From positions 62,001 through 126,000 of the forward strand of contig NZ_JHBW01000088.1 of the NCBI RefSeq assembly GCF_001273845.1: DNA of 64,000 bases, written 5' to 3'. Both the position numbers and the translations under genes were made by a program. Source of the stretch: Leucobacter musarum subsp. musarum (lineage in GTDB: Bacteria; Actinomycetota; Actinomycetes; Actinomycetales; Microbacteriaceae). Under the pieces are notes generated by a model. It made no database searches. It worked only from the letters and a program-made list of their open reading frames with translations, and was not told the origin of the DNA. Shown piece by piece: positions 25,301-34,080 of this stretch (its first letter is position 1; each line of letters starts with the position of its first letter).

Positions 25301-25585
25301 CGCGCTCTCCTTGTTCCCCCGTGACCGAACCGGGTGCTGTGCGCGAGCACAAGCGCCTTCCGGGTTCAGCCGGCCCTGTGTGGACCCCATGTCAGCTTAA
25401 CCGGAATGTTATGTCTGGTGCTCGACGTGTTGACGCGGCGACATTCCGCGGCAGCACGGTGCCAGCAACAGTCTGCCTCTGGACCGGGGGAGAGACTCTG
25501 TCACAGATTCGACACACGAGCGCAGTATGCTCAGGGGCAAGATTCCGCCGGATCACCCGGCGCCTCAATCGACCTGGAGAAATCA
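25301..25585. other. Divergent promoter region, LuxR regulator / amino-acid ABC operon
   Basis: No ORF with support. A rightward -10 candidate TATGCT is at 25526-25531, which would leave a leader of about 48 nt ending in the TGGAGA ribosome site. TGTCACAGATTCGACA (25499-25514) has TGTC/GACA ends and lies where an activator would bind. A MalT-type activator site is expected here but its sequence is not known. Confidence 0.4.
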
Positions 25586-26485
25586 ATGAAGATTCGTTAC
25601 GCGCTCCCCGCTCTTGCAGCGGCGGCCCTGCTCACGCTGACCGGTTGCGTCAACAACGCGGAGTCGGAGGGCGGCGGGTCGGGCAGCACCTCGGCTCCGT
25701 CGGCCGACATCACCGCAGACGACGCCGCGGTCGCGCTCCTGCCGAAAGACATCAAGGACTCGGGCGAACTGACGATCGGCACCGACGCCGAGTACCCGCC
25801 GAACGAGTTCAAGGATGCCGATGGCAACCCGACCGGCTGGGGCGTCACGCTCGCCGAAGCGGTCTCCGCGAAGCTCGGCCTCGAGCCCAAGTGGGAGATC
25901 CTCGGCTTCGACAGCATCATCCCCCGCATTCAGGAGGGCGCGCTAAACATGGGCTCGTCGTCGTTCACCGACAACCTCGAGCGTCAGAAGTCGGTCGACT
26001 TCGTCGACTTCCTGAACGCCGGCACGCAGTGGGCATCGGCCAAGGGTGAGAACGTCGACCCCGACGACGCCTGCGGTCTGGTCGTCTCGGTGCAGGCGGG
26101 CACCGTGCAAGACACCGATGAGCTGCCCGCGAAGTCGAAGGCCTGCACCGACGCCGGCAAGGAAGCGATTCAGATCCTTCGCTTCGACGGCCAGCCCGAG
26201 GTCACCCAGGCCGTCGTCGACGGCCGCGCCGCGGCATTCTCGGCCGATCTGCCCGTGACCGGCGACGCCGTCGCCAAGCTCGGCGATCAGTTGCAGATCA
26301 CCGGCGAGGTCTTCGATGCTGCACCGTACGGTTTCGCCACGCAGAAGGGCAGCGACACCACCAAGGCCGTGCAGGCGGCGCTGCAGTCGCTGATCGACGA
26401 CGGCACGTACCTCGACATCCTCAAGGAAGCTGGGATCGAGTCGGGAGCCGTCACCTCCGCCGAGATCAACGCCGGCACGGAGTGA
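25586..26485 (+). CDS. Polar amino-acid ABC transporter substrate-binding lipoprotein
   Basis: A 299-aa family 3 solute-binding protein. The lipobox is LLTLTGCVNN (cysteine about residue 21). The type I amino-acid-binding core is seen in GELTIGTDAEYPPNEFKDAD, GWGVTLAEAVSAKLGL, DSIIPRIQEGALNMG and VSVQAGTVQD. It delivers an amino acid or similar small polar solute to the permease that follows. ATG 25586 follows TGGAGA. It is the first gene of a three-gene operon divergent from the MalT-like regulator. Confidence 0.92.
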   Translation: MKIRYALPALAAAALLTLTGCVNNAESEGGGSGSTSAPSADITADDAAVALLPKDIKDSGELTIGTDAEYPPNEFKDADGNPTGWGVTLAEAVSAKLGLEPKWEILGFDSIIPRIQEGALNMGSSSFTDNLERQKSVDFVDFLNAGTQWASAKGENVDPDDACGLVVSVQAGTVQDTDELPAKSKACTDAGKEAIQILRFDGQPEVTQAVVDGRAAAFSADLPVTGDAVAKLGDQLQITGEVFDAAPYGFATQKGSDTTKAVQAALQSLIDDGTYLDILKEAGIESGAVTSAEINAGTE

Positions 26486-26496
26486 TCGCGTAGATC

Positions 26497-27525
26497 ATGA
26501 CCACCAGCACCACTCCCGGTGCGGGGCCGAACGCCCCGCACCCCGAGTCGGAGGCCATTGAGGCCATCCGACTTCGGCACCCCTGGCGCACCGTCTTCGC
26601 CGTCGCACTCATCGTGCTCGCCGGGCTGTTCATCTACGACACCGCCGTCAACCGCCCGGTCTACAACTGGGGAGAAGTCGGCAAGTACCTCTTCGATGTG
26701 CGCATCGTCGAGGGGGCCTGGTACACCCTGCAACTGACGGTGTACTCGATGATCATCGCGGTCGTGCTCGGTGTCACCGTCGCCGTGATGCGGCAGTCGC
26801 CGAACCCCGTCGTCAAGGCCGTCGCCTGGGTCTATCTCTGGCTCTTCCGCGGCACCCCGGTGTACGTGCAGCTCGTGTTCTGGGGCCTGATCCCGACGAT
26901 CTACAAGTCGATCAGCCTGGGCATTCCGTTCACCGACGCCGTCGCGACGCTGAACACCAAGGACCTGCTGAGCTACTTCACGCTCGCCGTGATCGGCCTG
27001 GCGCTGAACGAGGCCGCCTACATGGCCGAGATCGTGCGCGCCGGCCTGCTCTCGGTCGACAAGGGGCAAGATGAGGCGGCGACTGCGCTCGGTCTCGGAT
27101 GGTGGCACACCATGAGCCGCGTCATTCTGCCGCAGGCCATGCGCGTCATCATTCCCCCGACCGGCAACGAGGTGATCTCGATGCTCAAGACGACGTCGCT
27201 CGTGACCGCGGTGCCGTTCACGCTCGACCTCTACGGTCGTGCACGCGATATCTCAGCGGTCACCTACCAGCCCGTGCCGATGCTGATCTGCGCGTCGATC
27301 TGGTACCTGACGGTCACATCGATCCTGATGGTCGGGCAGTACTTCCTCGAGAAGAAGTTCGCGAAGGGCGTCTCGCAGCGCCCCGACGTGATGAAGCCGA
27401 CCGTTGAAACGCAGTCGGTGCGCGTGATCGGCCTCACGGATGACACCCACCCGACCTACCCCAGTGCTGGTGGAGGCGAGAACATCGTGCCGCCGCACGA
27501 GCGACCCGGAGGGGGAGGCGCATGA
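26497..27525 (+). CDS. Polar amino-acid ABC transporter permease
   Basis: A 342-aa HisM/GlnP-type permease. Helices begin around residue 30 ([20 protein letters not shown]). [14 protein letters not shown] is the characteristic family phrase, and [20 protein letters not shown] leading to EAATALGLG is the EAA loop that docks to the ATPase. A hydrophilic, glycine/proline-rich C-terminal tail (about 45 aa) is longer than usual. One permease gene only, so it probably acts as a homodimer. Its stop overlaps the ATPase start by 4 nt. Confidence 0.92.
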   Translation: MTTSTTPGAGPNAPHPESEAIEAIRLRHPWRTVFAVALIVLAGLFIYDTAVNRPVYNWGEVGKYLFDVRIVEGAWYTLQLTVYSMIIAVVLGVTVAVMRQSPNPVVKAVAWVYLWLFRGTPVYVQLVFWGLIPTIYKSISLGIPFTDAVATLNTKDLLSYFTLAVIGLALNEAAYMAEIVRAGLLSVDKGQDEAATALGLGWWHTMSRVILPQAMRVIIPPTGNEVISMLKTTSLVTAVPFTLDLYGRARDISAVTYQPVPMLICASIWYLTVTSILMVGQYFLEKKFAKGVSQRPDVMKPTVETQSVRVIGLTDDTHPTYPSAGGGENIVPPHERPGGGGA

Positions 27526-28301
27526 GCGTCCACGCGACCGATACGCCCATGGTGCTCGCCCAGGGGGTGTCGAAGGCCTACGGCTCGAACCTCGTGCTCA
27601 AGTCGATCTCGCTCGAGGTGCAGCGCGGCGAAGTGCTCTGCCTCGTCGGGCCGTCGGGCTCGGGCAAGTCCACGTTCCTGCGCTGTATCAATCACCTTGA
27701 AACGGTCAACTCGGGCCGACTGTCGGTCGATGGCGAACTCGTCGGGTACAAGCAGAAGGGCGACAAGCTCTACGAGATGCACCCGCGTGAAGCGGCGGCG
27801 CAGCGACGCGACATCGGCATGGTGTTTCAACGCTTCAACCTGTTTCCGCACATGACCGCGCTCGAGAACGTGATGATCGCGCCGACGCTGCTCAAAAAGG
27901 GCGATCGGGCGAAGCTGAAGGCGCGCGCGATGGAGTTGCTCGCACGCGTCGGGCTCGCCGAACGCCACGACTACTACCCGGCGCATCTCTCGGGCGGTCA
28001 GCAGCAGCGCGTCGCCATCGCGCGCGCGCTCGCCATGGAACCGAAGCTGATGCTCTTCGACGAGCCCACCTCGGCGCTCGACCCCGAGCTCGTCGGTGAA
28101 GTGCTCGATGTCATGAAGGGGCTCGCCGAAAGCGGTATGACGATGATCGTCGTGACCCACGAGATGGGCTTCGCCCGCGAAGTCGCCGACAAGCTCGTCT
28201 TCATGGACGGCGGCGTCGTCGTCGAGGAGGGCGACCCCACTGAAGTGCTCACCAACCCGCAGCGGGAGCGCACCAAAGCGTTCCTCTCGAAGGTGCTGTA
28301 G
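27522..28301 (+). CDS. Polar amino-acid ABC transporter ATP-binding protein
   Basis: A 259-aa GlnQ-type ATPase with Walker [14 protein letters not shown]-loop [18 protein letters not shown], signature [16 protein letters not shown], Walker [20 protein letters not shown] and H-loop [14 protein letters not shown]. The segment after the Walker A strand ([18 protein letters not shown]) is longer than in GlnQ itself. Its ATG overlaps the permease stop. It ends the operon, 8 nt before a very long inverted repeat. Confidence 0.94.
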   Translation: MSVHATDTPMVLAQGVSKAYGSNLVLKSISLEVQRGEVLCLVGPSGSGKSTFLRCINHLETVNSGRLSVDGELVGYKQKGDKLYEMHPREAAAQRRDIGMVFQRFNLFPHMTALENVMIAPTLLKKGDRAKLKARAMELLARVGLAERHDYYPAHLSGGQQQRVAIARALAMEPKLMLFDEPTSALDPELVGEVLDVMKGLAESGMTMIVVTHEMGFAREVADKLVFMDGGVVVEEGDPTEVLTNPQRERTKAFLSKVL

Positions 28302-28309
28302 GGCCTTCT

Positions 28310-28423
28310 GCGGTGCGTAGGCGAAAGCCCCGTGCCGGCGTTCATTGCGTGATCGCGGTGTGCAAAATCGCACACCGACTCACCCGCAAATACGCCGGCA
28401 CGGGGCTTTCGCCTGCGCACCGC
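28310..28423. terminator. 114-nt nested inverted repeat (32-bp arms, 1 mismatch) between convergent genes
   Basis: The left arm 28310-28341 and right arm 28392-28423 are reverse complements at 31 of 32 positions; the core is GCGAAAGCCCCGTGCCGGCG. Inside the loop CGGTGTGC and GCACACCG form a second perfect hairpin around AAAATC. It lies between the ABC operon stop and the tagD stop, so it fits a bidirectional terminator. Terminal repeats of this length also resemble a MITE, but no target-site duplication is seen. Confidence 0.6.
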
Positions 28424-28491
28424 GCCCACGATCAACCTTCGTTCGGTCGGCGCTCAGGGGTCAGCGCGTGACGAGCGTCAGCGATTCGACG

Positions 28492-28890
28492 CTATGCGCC
28501 CTCGCCAAGGTCGTTCTTGATCTTCGTCGTCGACACGCCTTCGGTGCGATCGAGGTAGATGACCTCGCAGTAGGGGCGCAAGATCTCGAAGCGCTCGTCG
28601 CCCTCCCAGTCGCCACCCATCACCACGGCGTCGATCTCGTACTTCTGCACGTCGCGGATCTTCTGATCCCACGCCTCTTCGGGGATGACGAGGTCGACGT
28701 AGCGCACCGCTTCGAGCATGTTTTTGCGCGTCTCGAAGTCGTGATACGTCTTCTTGCCCTTGCCGGCGTTGAATTCCTCGGACGACGCGGCGACGACGAG
28801 GTAGTCACCGAGTGCCCGCGCGCGACGCAGCAGACGGATGTGGCCCCAGTGCAGCAGGTCAAACGTTCCGTAGGTCAGAATCCGCTTCAT
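28492..28890 (-). CDS. tagD: Glycerol-3-phosphate cytidylyltransferase
   Basis: A 132-aa nucleotidyltransferase making CDP-glycerol from CTP and glycerol 3-phosphate for teichoic-acid-type polymers. The signatures are complete: MKRILTYGTFDLLHWGHIRL (HxGH) and RTEGVSTTKI (RTxGxSTT). Length matches B. subtilis TagD. ATG 28890 is embedded in TACACTGGAGGGATGA: a -10 hexamer ends 6 nt before it, GGAGGG can serve as ribosome site, and the ATG overlaps the TetR stop by 4 nt. It can therefore be translated from the TetR transcript or from its own promoter. Not every Microbacteriaceae wall is known to use glycerol teichoate, so the polymer is open. Confidence 0.92.
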   Translation of the reverse strand: MKRILTYGTFDLLHWGHIRLLRRARALGDYLVVAASSEEFNAGKGKKTYHDFETRKNMLEAVRYVDLVIPEEAWDQKIRDVQKYEIDAVVMGGDWEGDERFEILRPYCEVIYLDRTEGVSTTKIKNDLGEGA

Positions 28891-29459
28891 CCCTCCAGTG
28901 TACGGTTCGCGCCGTGGTGCGTCAGTCCGTGCAGCACGCGTTCCACATGCGCTACGGCCCAGGCGTCGTCGAACGGTCGGCTGCGCAGAAGCCAACGGTG
29001 CAGAATTGGGCCGACGAACAGCTCAGCCGCGTCTTCCGGTTCGGTGACCCCGGCTTGGCGAAAACGCTGCGCGATCGCGTCCATTTGCGGGTTTAGCAAG
29101 TATTCGCGGTACTGGGCGGCGAGAGCGTCATCGAATTGCAGCTCAGCGGTGACGGTTCGCAGGAGTCGCGACTGCTGAAGATCGGTGAGTTCGGCGATCA
29201 TGCCCCGAGCGAGTGCGATGAGATCTGCAGACAACTCATCCGTGTGCGGAAGCACGATCCGTCCGTTCGGGTCTGCGCTTCGAGATCGAAGCGCATCGAA
29301 CAGTATCTCCCCGGTCGAAGACCAGGTGCGGTAGAGCGTCTGCTTGCTCACGGCAGCCCGCGAGGCGATGCCTTCCATCGTCAGCGCGCGCATGCGGCCC
29401 TCGGTCATGAGTGCGAGCGCGGCTGCGTGAACCTTGCGGCGGGTGTTTTCTCGGGCCAT
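28887..29459 (-). CDS. TetR-family transcriptional regulator
   Basis: A 190-aa repressor. The N-terminal helix-turn-helix is LTMEGIASRAAVSKQTLYRTW (within residues 26-46). The C-terminal ligand domain is helical and reads like the TetR_C_16/33 type, which I cannot assign further. TACTTT (29471-29466) ends 6 nt before ATG 29459 and the spacer GGAGGA is also a ribosome site. It is divergent from an SDR gene with only 58 nt between start codons, so it probably represses that gene. AACGAGACGTT (29480-29490) in the gap is a possible half of the operator. Confidence 0.88.
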   Translation of the reverse strand: MARENTRRKVHAAALALMTEGRMRALTMEGIASRAAVSKQTLYRTWSSTGEILFDALRSRSADPNGRIVLPHTDELSADLIALARGMIAELTDLQQSRLLRTVTAELQFDDALAAQYREYLLNPQMDAIAQRFRQAGVTEPEDAAELFVGPILHRWLLRSRPFDDAWAVAHVERVLHGLTHHGANRTLEG

Positions 29460-29517
29460 TCCTCCAAAGTACCCGATAGAACGAGACGTTGCGTCCAGTT
29501 TGGGGTATGGTCAAGTG

Positions 29518-30348
29518 ATGACTGAGAAGCAGGTGTGGTTCATCACGGGAGCGAATCGTGGGCTCGGTCGAGCCTTGACGATGGCCGCCCTCGACGCGGG
29601 TCATGCGGTCGTCGCGACGGTCAGAGGTTCGCATTCCCTCCCGGATCACCCGCACCTCGAGGTGATGCTCCTCGATGTGCGCGAGCGTGCGAATGCCCAG
29701 GCCGCTGTCGCGCAGGTGGTTGAGCGTCACGGACGGCTCGACGTGCTGGTGAACAACGCCGGCGTGGGGCTCGTCGGCGGTATCGAGGAGGTCTCCGAAG
29801 CCGACGTCCGTTCGACCGTCGAGACGAATTTGTATGGGCCGCTCTGGTTCAGCCAAGCCGTCATTCCCGTCATGCGACAGCAGCGCGCCGGTCGCATCGT
29901 GCAGATCTCGACGGTGGGGGCTGCGGGTACGATGCCGCTGCTGGGCGTGTACAACGCGACGAAATGGGCGCTCGAGGCCTTCAGCGAATCGATGGCCGCA
30001 GAGGTGGCTTCGCACGGCATTCGAGTGCTGCTGATCGAGCCCGGATCGCTGGACACGGATTGGGCGGGGTCGAGCATGCGATTCAGCGATCCGATCGATG
30101 CGTACGATGCGTTGCGCACCGACGTGTTCGGCGTCGCCGACGTTCCCTGGCCCGAGAGCGACGGTGGTTGGGGGCTGCCGCCCGATGAGGCGGCAGCAGA
30201 AATACTCGCCCGCGTCGCCGACGTTGACGATGACCGCCTGCGCGTGCTCATCGGGGACGATGCGCCGGTGCAGGTCGCCACAGCGCTCGAGCAGCGCCGG
30301 CGCGACTACGCTCGAGATCCGCGCTGGGAATCTGCGCCGAGAGACTGA
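29518..30348 (+). CDS. Short-chain dehydrogenase/reductase
   Basis: A 276-aa classical SDR with all key residues: TGANRGLGRAL (cofactor loop, about residues 12-22), NNAGVG, the catalytic serine in IVQISTVGAAG, YNATKWALEAF (YxxxK) and LLIEPGSLDT. The cofactor is probably NADP(H), given the Asn-Arg in the first loop; the substrate is unknown. ATG 29518 lies 6 nt after TATGGT (29506-29511), so it is probably leaderless; the upstream frame runs into the divergent TetR gene. Confidence 0.92.
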   Translation: MTEKQVWFITGANRGLGRALTMAALDAGHAVVATVRGSHSLPDHPHLEVMLLDVRERANAQAAVAQVVERHGRLDVLVNNAGVGLVGGIEEVSEADVRSTVETNLYGPLWFSQAVIPVMRQQRAGRIVQISTVGAAGTMPLLGVYNATKWALEAFSESMAAEVASHGIRVLLIEPGSLDTDWAGSSMRFSDPIDAYDALRTDVFGVADVPWPESDGGWGLPPDEAAAEILARVADVDDDRLRVLIGDDAPVQVATALEQRRRDYARDPRWESAPRD

Positions 30349-30483
30349 GGCTCGAGCGCTCGTTCGCCGCGGTGCTGCCGCAGAGCGGCCACGTCGATCA
30401 AGCCCCTGCCCATTGTCACCGGCCAGGCGTACCCTCGAAGCGTGGCCGAAGGGCCACGAGACTCACCTGAACGAGGAGGCACC

Positions 30484-30648
30484 ATGACGCTGACGAACGA
30501 GCACCGCACGCCCGATCACGAGTCGGACCCGGCCCACAACGTCGAGGTCGGCCAGGAGTGGACCGACGAGGGCGGCGCATCGCACCTCGGGCCCGCAACG
30601 CACACGAAGGCGTCCGACCCCGAGGCGGGCGGAGACGACGAAGAGTAG
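30484..30648 (+). CDS. Small acidic hydrophilic protein (54 aa), unknown function
   Basis: ATG 30484 follows a strong GAGGAGGCACC ribosome site and a -10 candidate TACCCT (30430-30435). The product is very acidic and polar (MTLTNEHRTPDHESDPAHNV ... EAGGDDEE), has no cysteine and no hydrophobic core, and is probably disordered. No family was recognised. The clear ribosome site and isolated position favour a real gene. The 135-nt stretch before it, after the SDR gene, holds nothing else I can name. Confidence 0.6.
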   Translation: MTLTNEHRTPDHESDPAHNVEVGQEWTDEGGASHLGPATHTKASDPEAGGDDEE

Positions 30649-30715
30649 CCCCGTCGGGGGCGAGTCGCCTGGCCTGCAGCAGATCCCCGCTGCGGGCCGG
30701 GCGTTCGAGCGTGAA

Positions 30716-30931
30716 TTACGCGACGAGCACCCAGATGCCCGCGATCGCGGAGACGAGCGCGATGAGCAGGGCGATGCCGATGAGCACCGCGTGCACCTTC
30801 AAGAACGTGGTCGCGCGGCCCTGCTCATCGCGTGCGCGGGAGTCTTTCGCCACCCGCGTCCAGAATCGCGGCCACACGACCACGTTGTAAACGGCGTTGA
30901 TGAGCAGCAGAATTCCTGCGAAGACGGTCAT
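30716..30931 (-). CDS. SCO4848-like small membrane protein
   Basis: A 71-aa protein with two transmembrane helices: residues 2-18 (TVFAGILLLINAVYNVV) and about 45-68 (VHAVLIGIALLIALVSAIAG), joined by a loop with WPRFWTRVAKDSRA. The arrangement and the WPRF phrase resemble the actinobacterial SCO4848 family of unknown role. TAAACT (30943-30938) ends 6 nt before ATG 30931 and its TAA is the stop codon of the upstream MFS gene, so the gene seems to be leaderless with its promoter built on that stop. Confidence 0.72.
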   Translation of the reverse strand: MTVFAGILLLINAVYNVVVWPRFWTRVAKDSRARDEQGRATTFLKVHAVLIGIALLIALVSAIAGIWVLVA

Positions 30932-30937
30932 GGCTCC

Positions 30938-30943
30938 AGTTTA
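30938..30943 (-). promoter_or_regulatory. -10 hexamer TAAACT whose TAA is the MFS stop codon
   Basis: Leftward TAAACT begins with the stop codon of the MFS gene (30943-30941) and ends 6 nt before ATG 30931. This is one of three places in the window with the same stop/-10 sharing and the same 9-nt stop-to-start gap. Confidence 0.5.
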
Positions 30944-32128
30944 GGCGGCGGCCCCACGCGAGGCCCGCGCACTCGTGACGCCGAAAATCAGCTCGATGAC
31001 GGCGACGCCGGCGAGCATCAGCAGCACGGCGGGCCATCCGACGCCGGCCTCCACGAGCAGGCCGGGCACCAGGGGCCCGGCTGCAGCGGCGCCGTACCCG
31101 ATGCCCTGGCTGATCGCGGAGAACGCGGCCGTCTGCGCCACGCTCGGCGCGGTGAAGACGATCAGCGCGATCGAGAGCCCGAAGGCCGAGCTCAAGGCGA
31201 TGCCGAGCACCGCGATTGCGGCCGGCATGAATGCGACCGGGGCGAACGCGAGCCCGAGCAGTCCGGTGATCGCCAGGGTCGCCGTGACCGTCAGCAGGCC
31301 GATGCGCCAGTGCACGCGTGACGCGAGGCTGGGGGCGGCGAGCGATGCGGGCAGCCCGGCGATACTCATCCATGCGAGCAGCAGCCCGGCCTGCGCCGGG
31401 TCGGCGCCGCGGTCGACCGCGATCGTGGGCAGCCACGCCGTCAGCGAGAAGTAGATGAGCGCCTGGCAGCCGAAGAACCCGGTCACCGGCCACAGCCCGC
31501 GGGCGCGGAAGATCGATTCGCGGGGCGCATCGAGAGCCACGTTGCCGCCGCGCTCACCGCCGTCGATGCGTTTCCCGAAGACGAGTGCGAGGCCGAGGGC
31601 GACCAGCAGCGGTACCGCCCAGGCGGCCAGCGACGGGCCGACCCGATCGCCGAGCGCGTGGAAGAGCGGCACCGAGAGCGCGGCACCGGTTGCGGCGCTG
31701 ACGCCGAACGACGTGGTGTAGACGCCGGTCCAGAACCCGCCACGCGCCGCGAGCGCATGCCGAATGATCTGCGGGGCGAGGATGCCGAGCAGTGCGATCG
31801 AGGCGCCCACGATCACGGTTCCGGCGAAGAGCGTGCCGGGTACGAACGGGCGCAGCAGCGTCGCGAGTGCGAGCGCGGCGAGCAGCGCGGCAATCGCGCG
31901 CGAGAGGCCGAGGCGCGACACGAGCCACGGGGCGAGCGGGGAGGCGAGGCCGAAGAGCAGCACCGGAATGGCGCTCAGGATCGCGATCGCGGTGTGCGAC
32001 AGCTCGTAGCCGGCGCCGATCTCGCTGAGCAGCGGGGAGACGCTCGTGATCGGGTAGCGAACGCTCAGCCCGACGGCGATCGTGAGGATTCCTGCGGCGA
32101 CTCCCTGACGGCGGTCAGGGCTGTTCAT
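30941..32128 (-). CDS. MFS transporter, CynX/NimT type
   Basis: A 395-aa major facilitator protein with about 12 helices. GLSVRYPITSVSPLLSEIG in helix 1 and the loop PWLVSRLGLSRAIAALLAAL resemble the cyanate/nitroimidazole (CynX/NimT) branch, whose members carry small anions or heterocycles. ATG 32128 overlaps the end of the GntR gene by 14 nt, so the two are coupled. The divergent amidohydrolase and peptide ABC operon may handle the same class of compound; that link is inferred from position. Confidence 0.86.
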   Translation of the reverse strand: MNSPDRRQGVAAGILTIAVGLSVRYPITSVSPLLSEIGAGYELSHTAIAILSAIPVLLFGLASPLAPWLVSRLGLSRAIAALLAALALATLLRPFVPGTLFAGTVIVGASIALLGILAPQIIRHALAARGGFWTGVYTTSFGVSAATGAALSVPLFHALGDRVGPSLAAWAVPLLVALGLALVFGKRIDGGERGGNVALDAPRESIFRARGLWPVTGFFGCQALIYFSLTAWLPTIAVDRGADPAQAGLLLAWMSIAGLPASLAAPSLASRVHWRIGLLTVTATLAITGLLGLAFAPVAFMPAAIAVLGIALSSAFGLSIALIVFTAPSVAQTAAFSAISQGIGYGAAAAGPLVPGLLVEAGVGWPAVLLMLAGVAVIELIFGVTSARASRGAAA

Positions 32129-32798
32129 CGAGCAGCTGCTCTTGCTGCGACAGTACCCCGAGGGCGGCGTCGCGCGCGAGATCGGCATCGCCTGCGGCGA
32201 TCGCGCGAAGCAGTGCCTCATGCTGATCGGCCTGATCCGGATCGCTGCCCGCGGCCAGACACGACGCGTCCGAGATCGATTCGCGCAGGGAGGTGTCGAA
32301 GCTGGCGTAGATGTCCGAGAGGAGCCGGTTCCCCGAGGCGTCGGCGATGGCGAGGTGGAACGCGACGTCCGATTCGGTGAAGGCGGCGGTGTCGCGATCT
32401 CGAATCGCCTCTCGACGCTGCGCGAGCAGCGCTTCGAGGTGCTCCACGTCGCTGTCGTCGCGGGCGGTCGCGGCTTCGGATGCGGCGAGCGCGTCGAGTG
32501 CGCGCCGCACGCGGATGACCTCGCGACTGTCGGCGGAGTGCAGTGCTCGGCGCAGGGCGACCTGGGTGGGGTCGGTGGCGATGACGTAGGTGCCATCGCC
32601 CTGTCGGGCTTCGAGCAGGCCGAGCTGCACGAGTGCGCGCACGCCCTCGCGCACCGAGGGCCGGCTGACGCCGAGGGCGACGGTGAGCTCGGCTTCGGAG
32701 GGAATGCGGGTGCCCAGCACCCACCGCCCCTCGCTGATCTCGCGCTTCAGCTCATCGACAACAGTGTCGACCAGTGAGCGCCGTTGAATGTGTCGCAC
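32115..32798 (-). CDS. GntR/FadR-family (FCD) transcriptional regulator
   Basis: A 227-aa protein. The winged helix-turn-helix is PSEAELTVALGVSRPSVREG with LLEARQGDGTYV; the C-terminal FCD ligand domain has RRALDALAASEAATA, the metal-site histidine in FHLAIADASGN and HEALLRAIAAGD. GTG 32798 follows AAGGATGGTCAC; the longer frame with ATG 32909 crosses the divergent gene's promoter and is rejected. It is divergent from the CodA-like/peptide-ABC operon and coupled to the MFS gene, and probably regulates both. Confidence 0.88.
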   Translation of the reverse strand: MRHIQRRSLVDTVVDELKREISEGRWVLGTRIPSEAELTVALGVSRPSVREGVRALVQLGLLEARQGDGTYVIATDPTQVALRRALHSADSREVIRVRRALDALAASEAATARDDSDVEHLEALLAQRREAIRDRDTAAFTESDVAFHLAIADASGNRLLSDIYASFDTSLRESISDASCLAAGSDPDQADQHEALLRAIAAGDADLARDAALGVLSQQEQLLDEQP

Positions 32799-32827
32799 GT
32801 GACCATCCTTGCAGATTGCGGGAGTTG

Positions 32828-32840
32828 TATGGTTATCATA
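32828..32840. promoter_or_regulatory. Candidate GntR operator / promoter in the 32.8 kb divergent region
   Basis: TATGGTTATCATA has TATG/CATA ends and lies in an AT-rich pocket between divergent starts (32798 and 32909). TATCAT within it can serve as a rightward -10. FadR-type regulators bind short palindromes in this position. The match to any defined consensus is weak. Confidence 0.35.
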
Positions 32841-32908
32841 TGTCTTACGTTTACCGGACGCCATCCCAGAGACCGGTTCGAGCGAGATCTTCCGAGAAAG
32901 GTTCACCA

Positions 32909-33961
32909 ATGACGGCGACCCCTCCGCCCCTGCTGCGCACCCCCGGCCTCGTCGACGGCCACATTCACCCCGACAAGTCGTCGTGGGGTCGTCCGTGGAT
33001 GTCGAGGCGCCCGGCGAGCACGCTCGCCGAACTCATCGAAAACGACCGCGCGACGCAGTTCGGCTACGACACCTCGGTCGAGGAGCGGGCCTTTGCGCTC
33101 TTCTCGAACGCGCTCGCGAACGGCACGCTCGCGCTGCGCGCGCACGTCGATGTCGCCTCCGAGCTCGGCACGGCAAACGTCGAAGGTGTGCGGGCCGCAG
33201 CGGAGCGGTTGCCCGATCTCACCGTGCAGATCGTCGCCTTTCCGCAGTTCGGTCTGCTCACGAACCCGGGCACACTCAAGGTCATGGCTGCGTCGCTCGA
33301 CGCGGGCGCCGACTTGGTCGGCGGCATCGATCCGGGCGGCATCGAGGGAGACCTGCACGGTCACCTCGATGCGGTGTTCGGGCTCGCTGATCGCGCAGGC
33401 CGCGACCTCGACATTCACCTGCACGACGGCGGCGAAGACGGGCTCGCGCAGATCCGCGAGATCGCGCGGCGCACCGTCGCCGGTGGGCGCCAGGGGCGCG
33501 TCACCATCGGCCATGCGTTCGCGCTGTGCGATGCATCGCTGCCGAGTCTCGGCGAGACGCTCGACCGGGTCGCGGAGGCGGGCATCTGGATCGCCACGTG
33601 CGCGCTCGGGCCCGACCCCGTGCCCGATCTCGATCAGTTCGAACGCCACGGCGTGCGCGTCGTCGCCGGGTCCGATGGCGTTCGCGACTCGTGGAGCCCC
33701 TTCGGTACCGGCAGCATGGTCGATCGTGCGCATCTGCTCGCCTATCGCACCGGAGCGATCACCGACGCCGAGCTCGAACGGGCCTTCCGCATCGCTTCGA
33801 CGCACGGCGGCGAGATGCTCGGCGTGGCCGAGATTGCCGAGTGGACGCCCGAGAGCGGCACCCGGCTCGAGTTCGCTGCCGAGAATGTGGCGCAGCTGGT
33901 GACGGATCGCCCGGCCCCGGTGCGCGTGCTGCGCGGCGGGCACGAGGTCGTCGCCCGCTGA
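32909..33961 (+). CDS. Cytosine deaminase-like (CodA-type) amidohydrolase
   Basis: A 350-aa amidohydrolase. Metal ligands are in VDGHIHPDKS (HxH), DLDIHLHDGG and TIGHAFALC, and the C-terminal VVAGSDGVRDSWSPFGTG closely follows the CodA motif SDNxRDPWSPFG. It is shorter than CodA (about 427 aa) because the N-terminal sandwich strands are almost absent: the protein starts 15 residues before the HxH. ATG 32909 has GAGAAAGG upstream, so this start looks real. It opens the long rightward operon and probably deaminates or opens an imported heterocycle; the substrate is unknown. Confidence 0.86.
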   Translation: MTATPPPLLRTPGLVDGHIHPDKSSWGRPWMSRRPASTLAELIENDRATQFGYDTSVEERAFALFSNALANGTLALRAHVDVASELGTANVEGVRAAAERLPDLTVQIVAFPQFGLLTNPGTLKVMAASLDAGADLVGGIDPGGIEGDLHGHLDAVFGLADRAGRDLDIHLHDGGEDGLAQIREIARRTVAGGRQGRVTIGHAFALCDASLPSLGETLDRVAEAGIWIATCALGPDPVPDLDQFERHGVRVVAGSDGVRDSWSPFGTGSMVDRAHLLAYRTGAITDAELERAFRIASTHGGEMLGVAEIAEWTPESGTRLEFAAENVAQLVTDRPAPVRVLRGGHEVVAR

Positions 33962-34080
33962 CTGGCTCGTGGGGTGCTGCGTGACAGCGTCTCCGCGATC
34001 CACCCCCCGCGTGTTCTTTACCCTGAACCACCCATCACCCATCACCACCTGATTCACCCCGCTGGAACAAAGGAGTCCCC

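Noticed and set aside
28310..28423. Interpretation of the 32-bp inverted repeat as a definite MITE
   Set aside because: No target-site duplication is visible and no second copy exists in the window, so it is listed as a terminator-like repeat instead.
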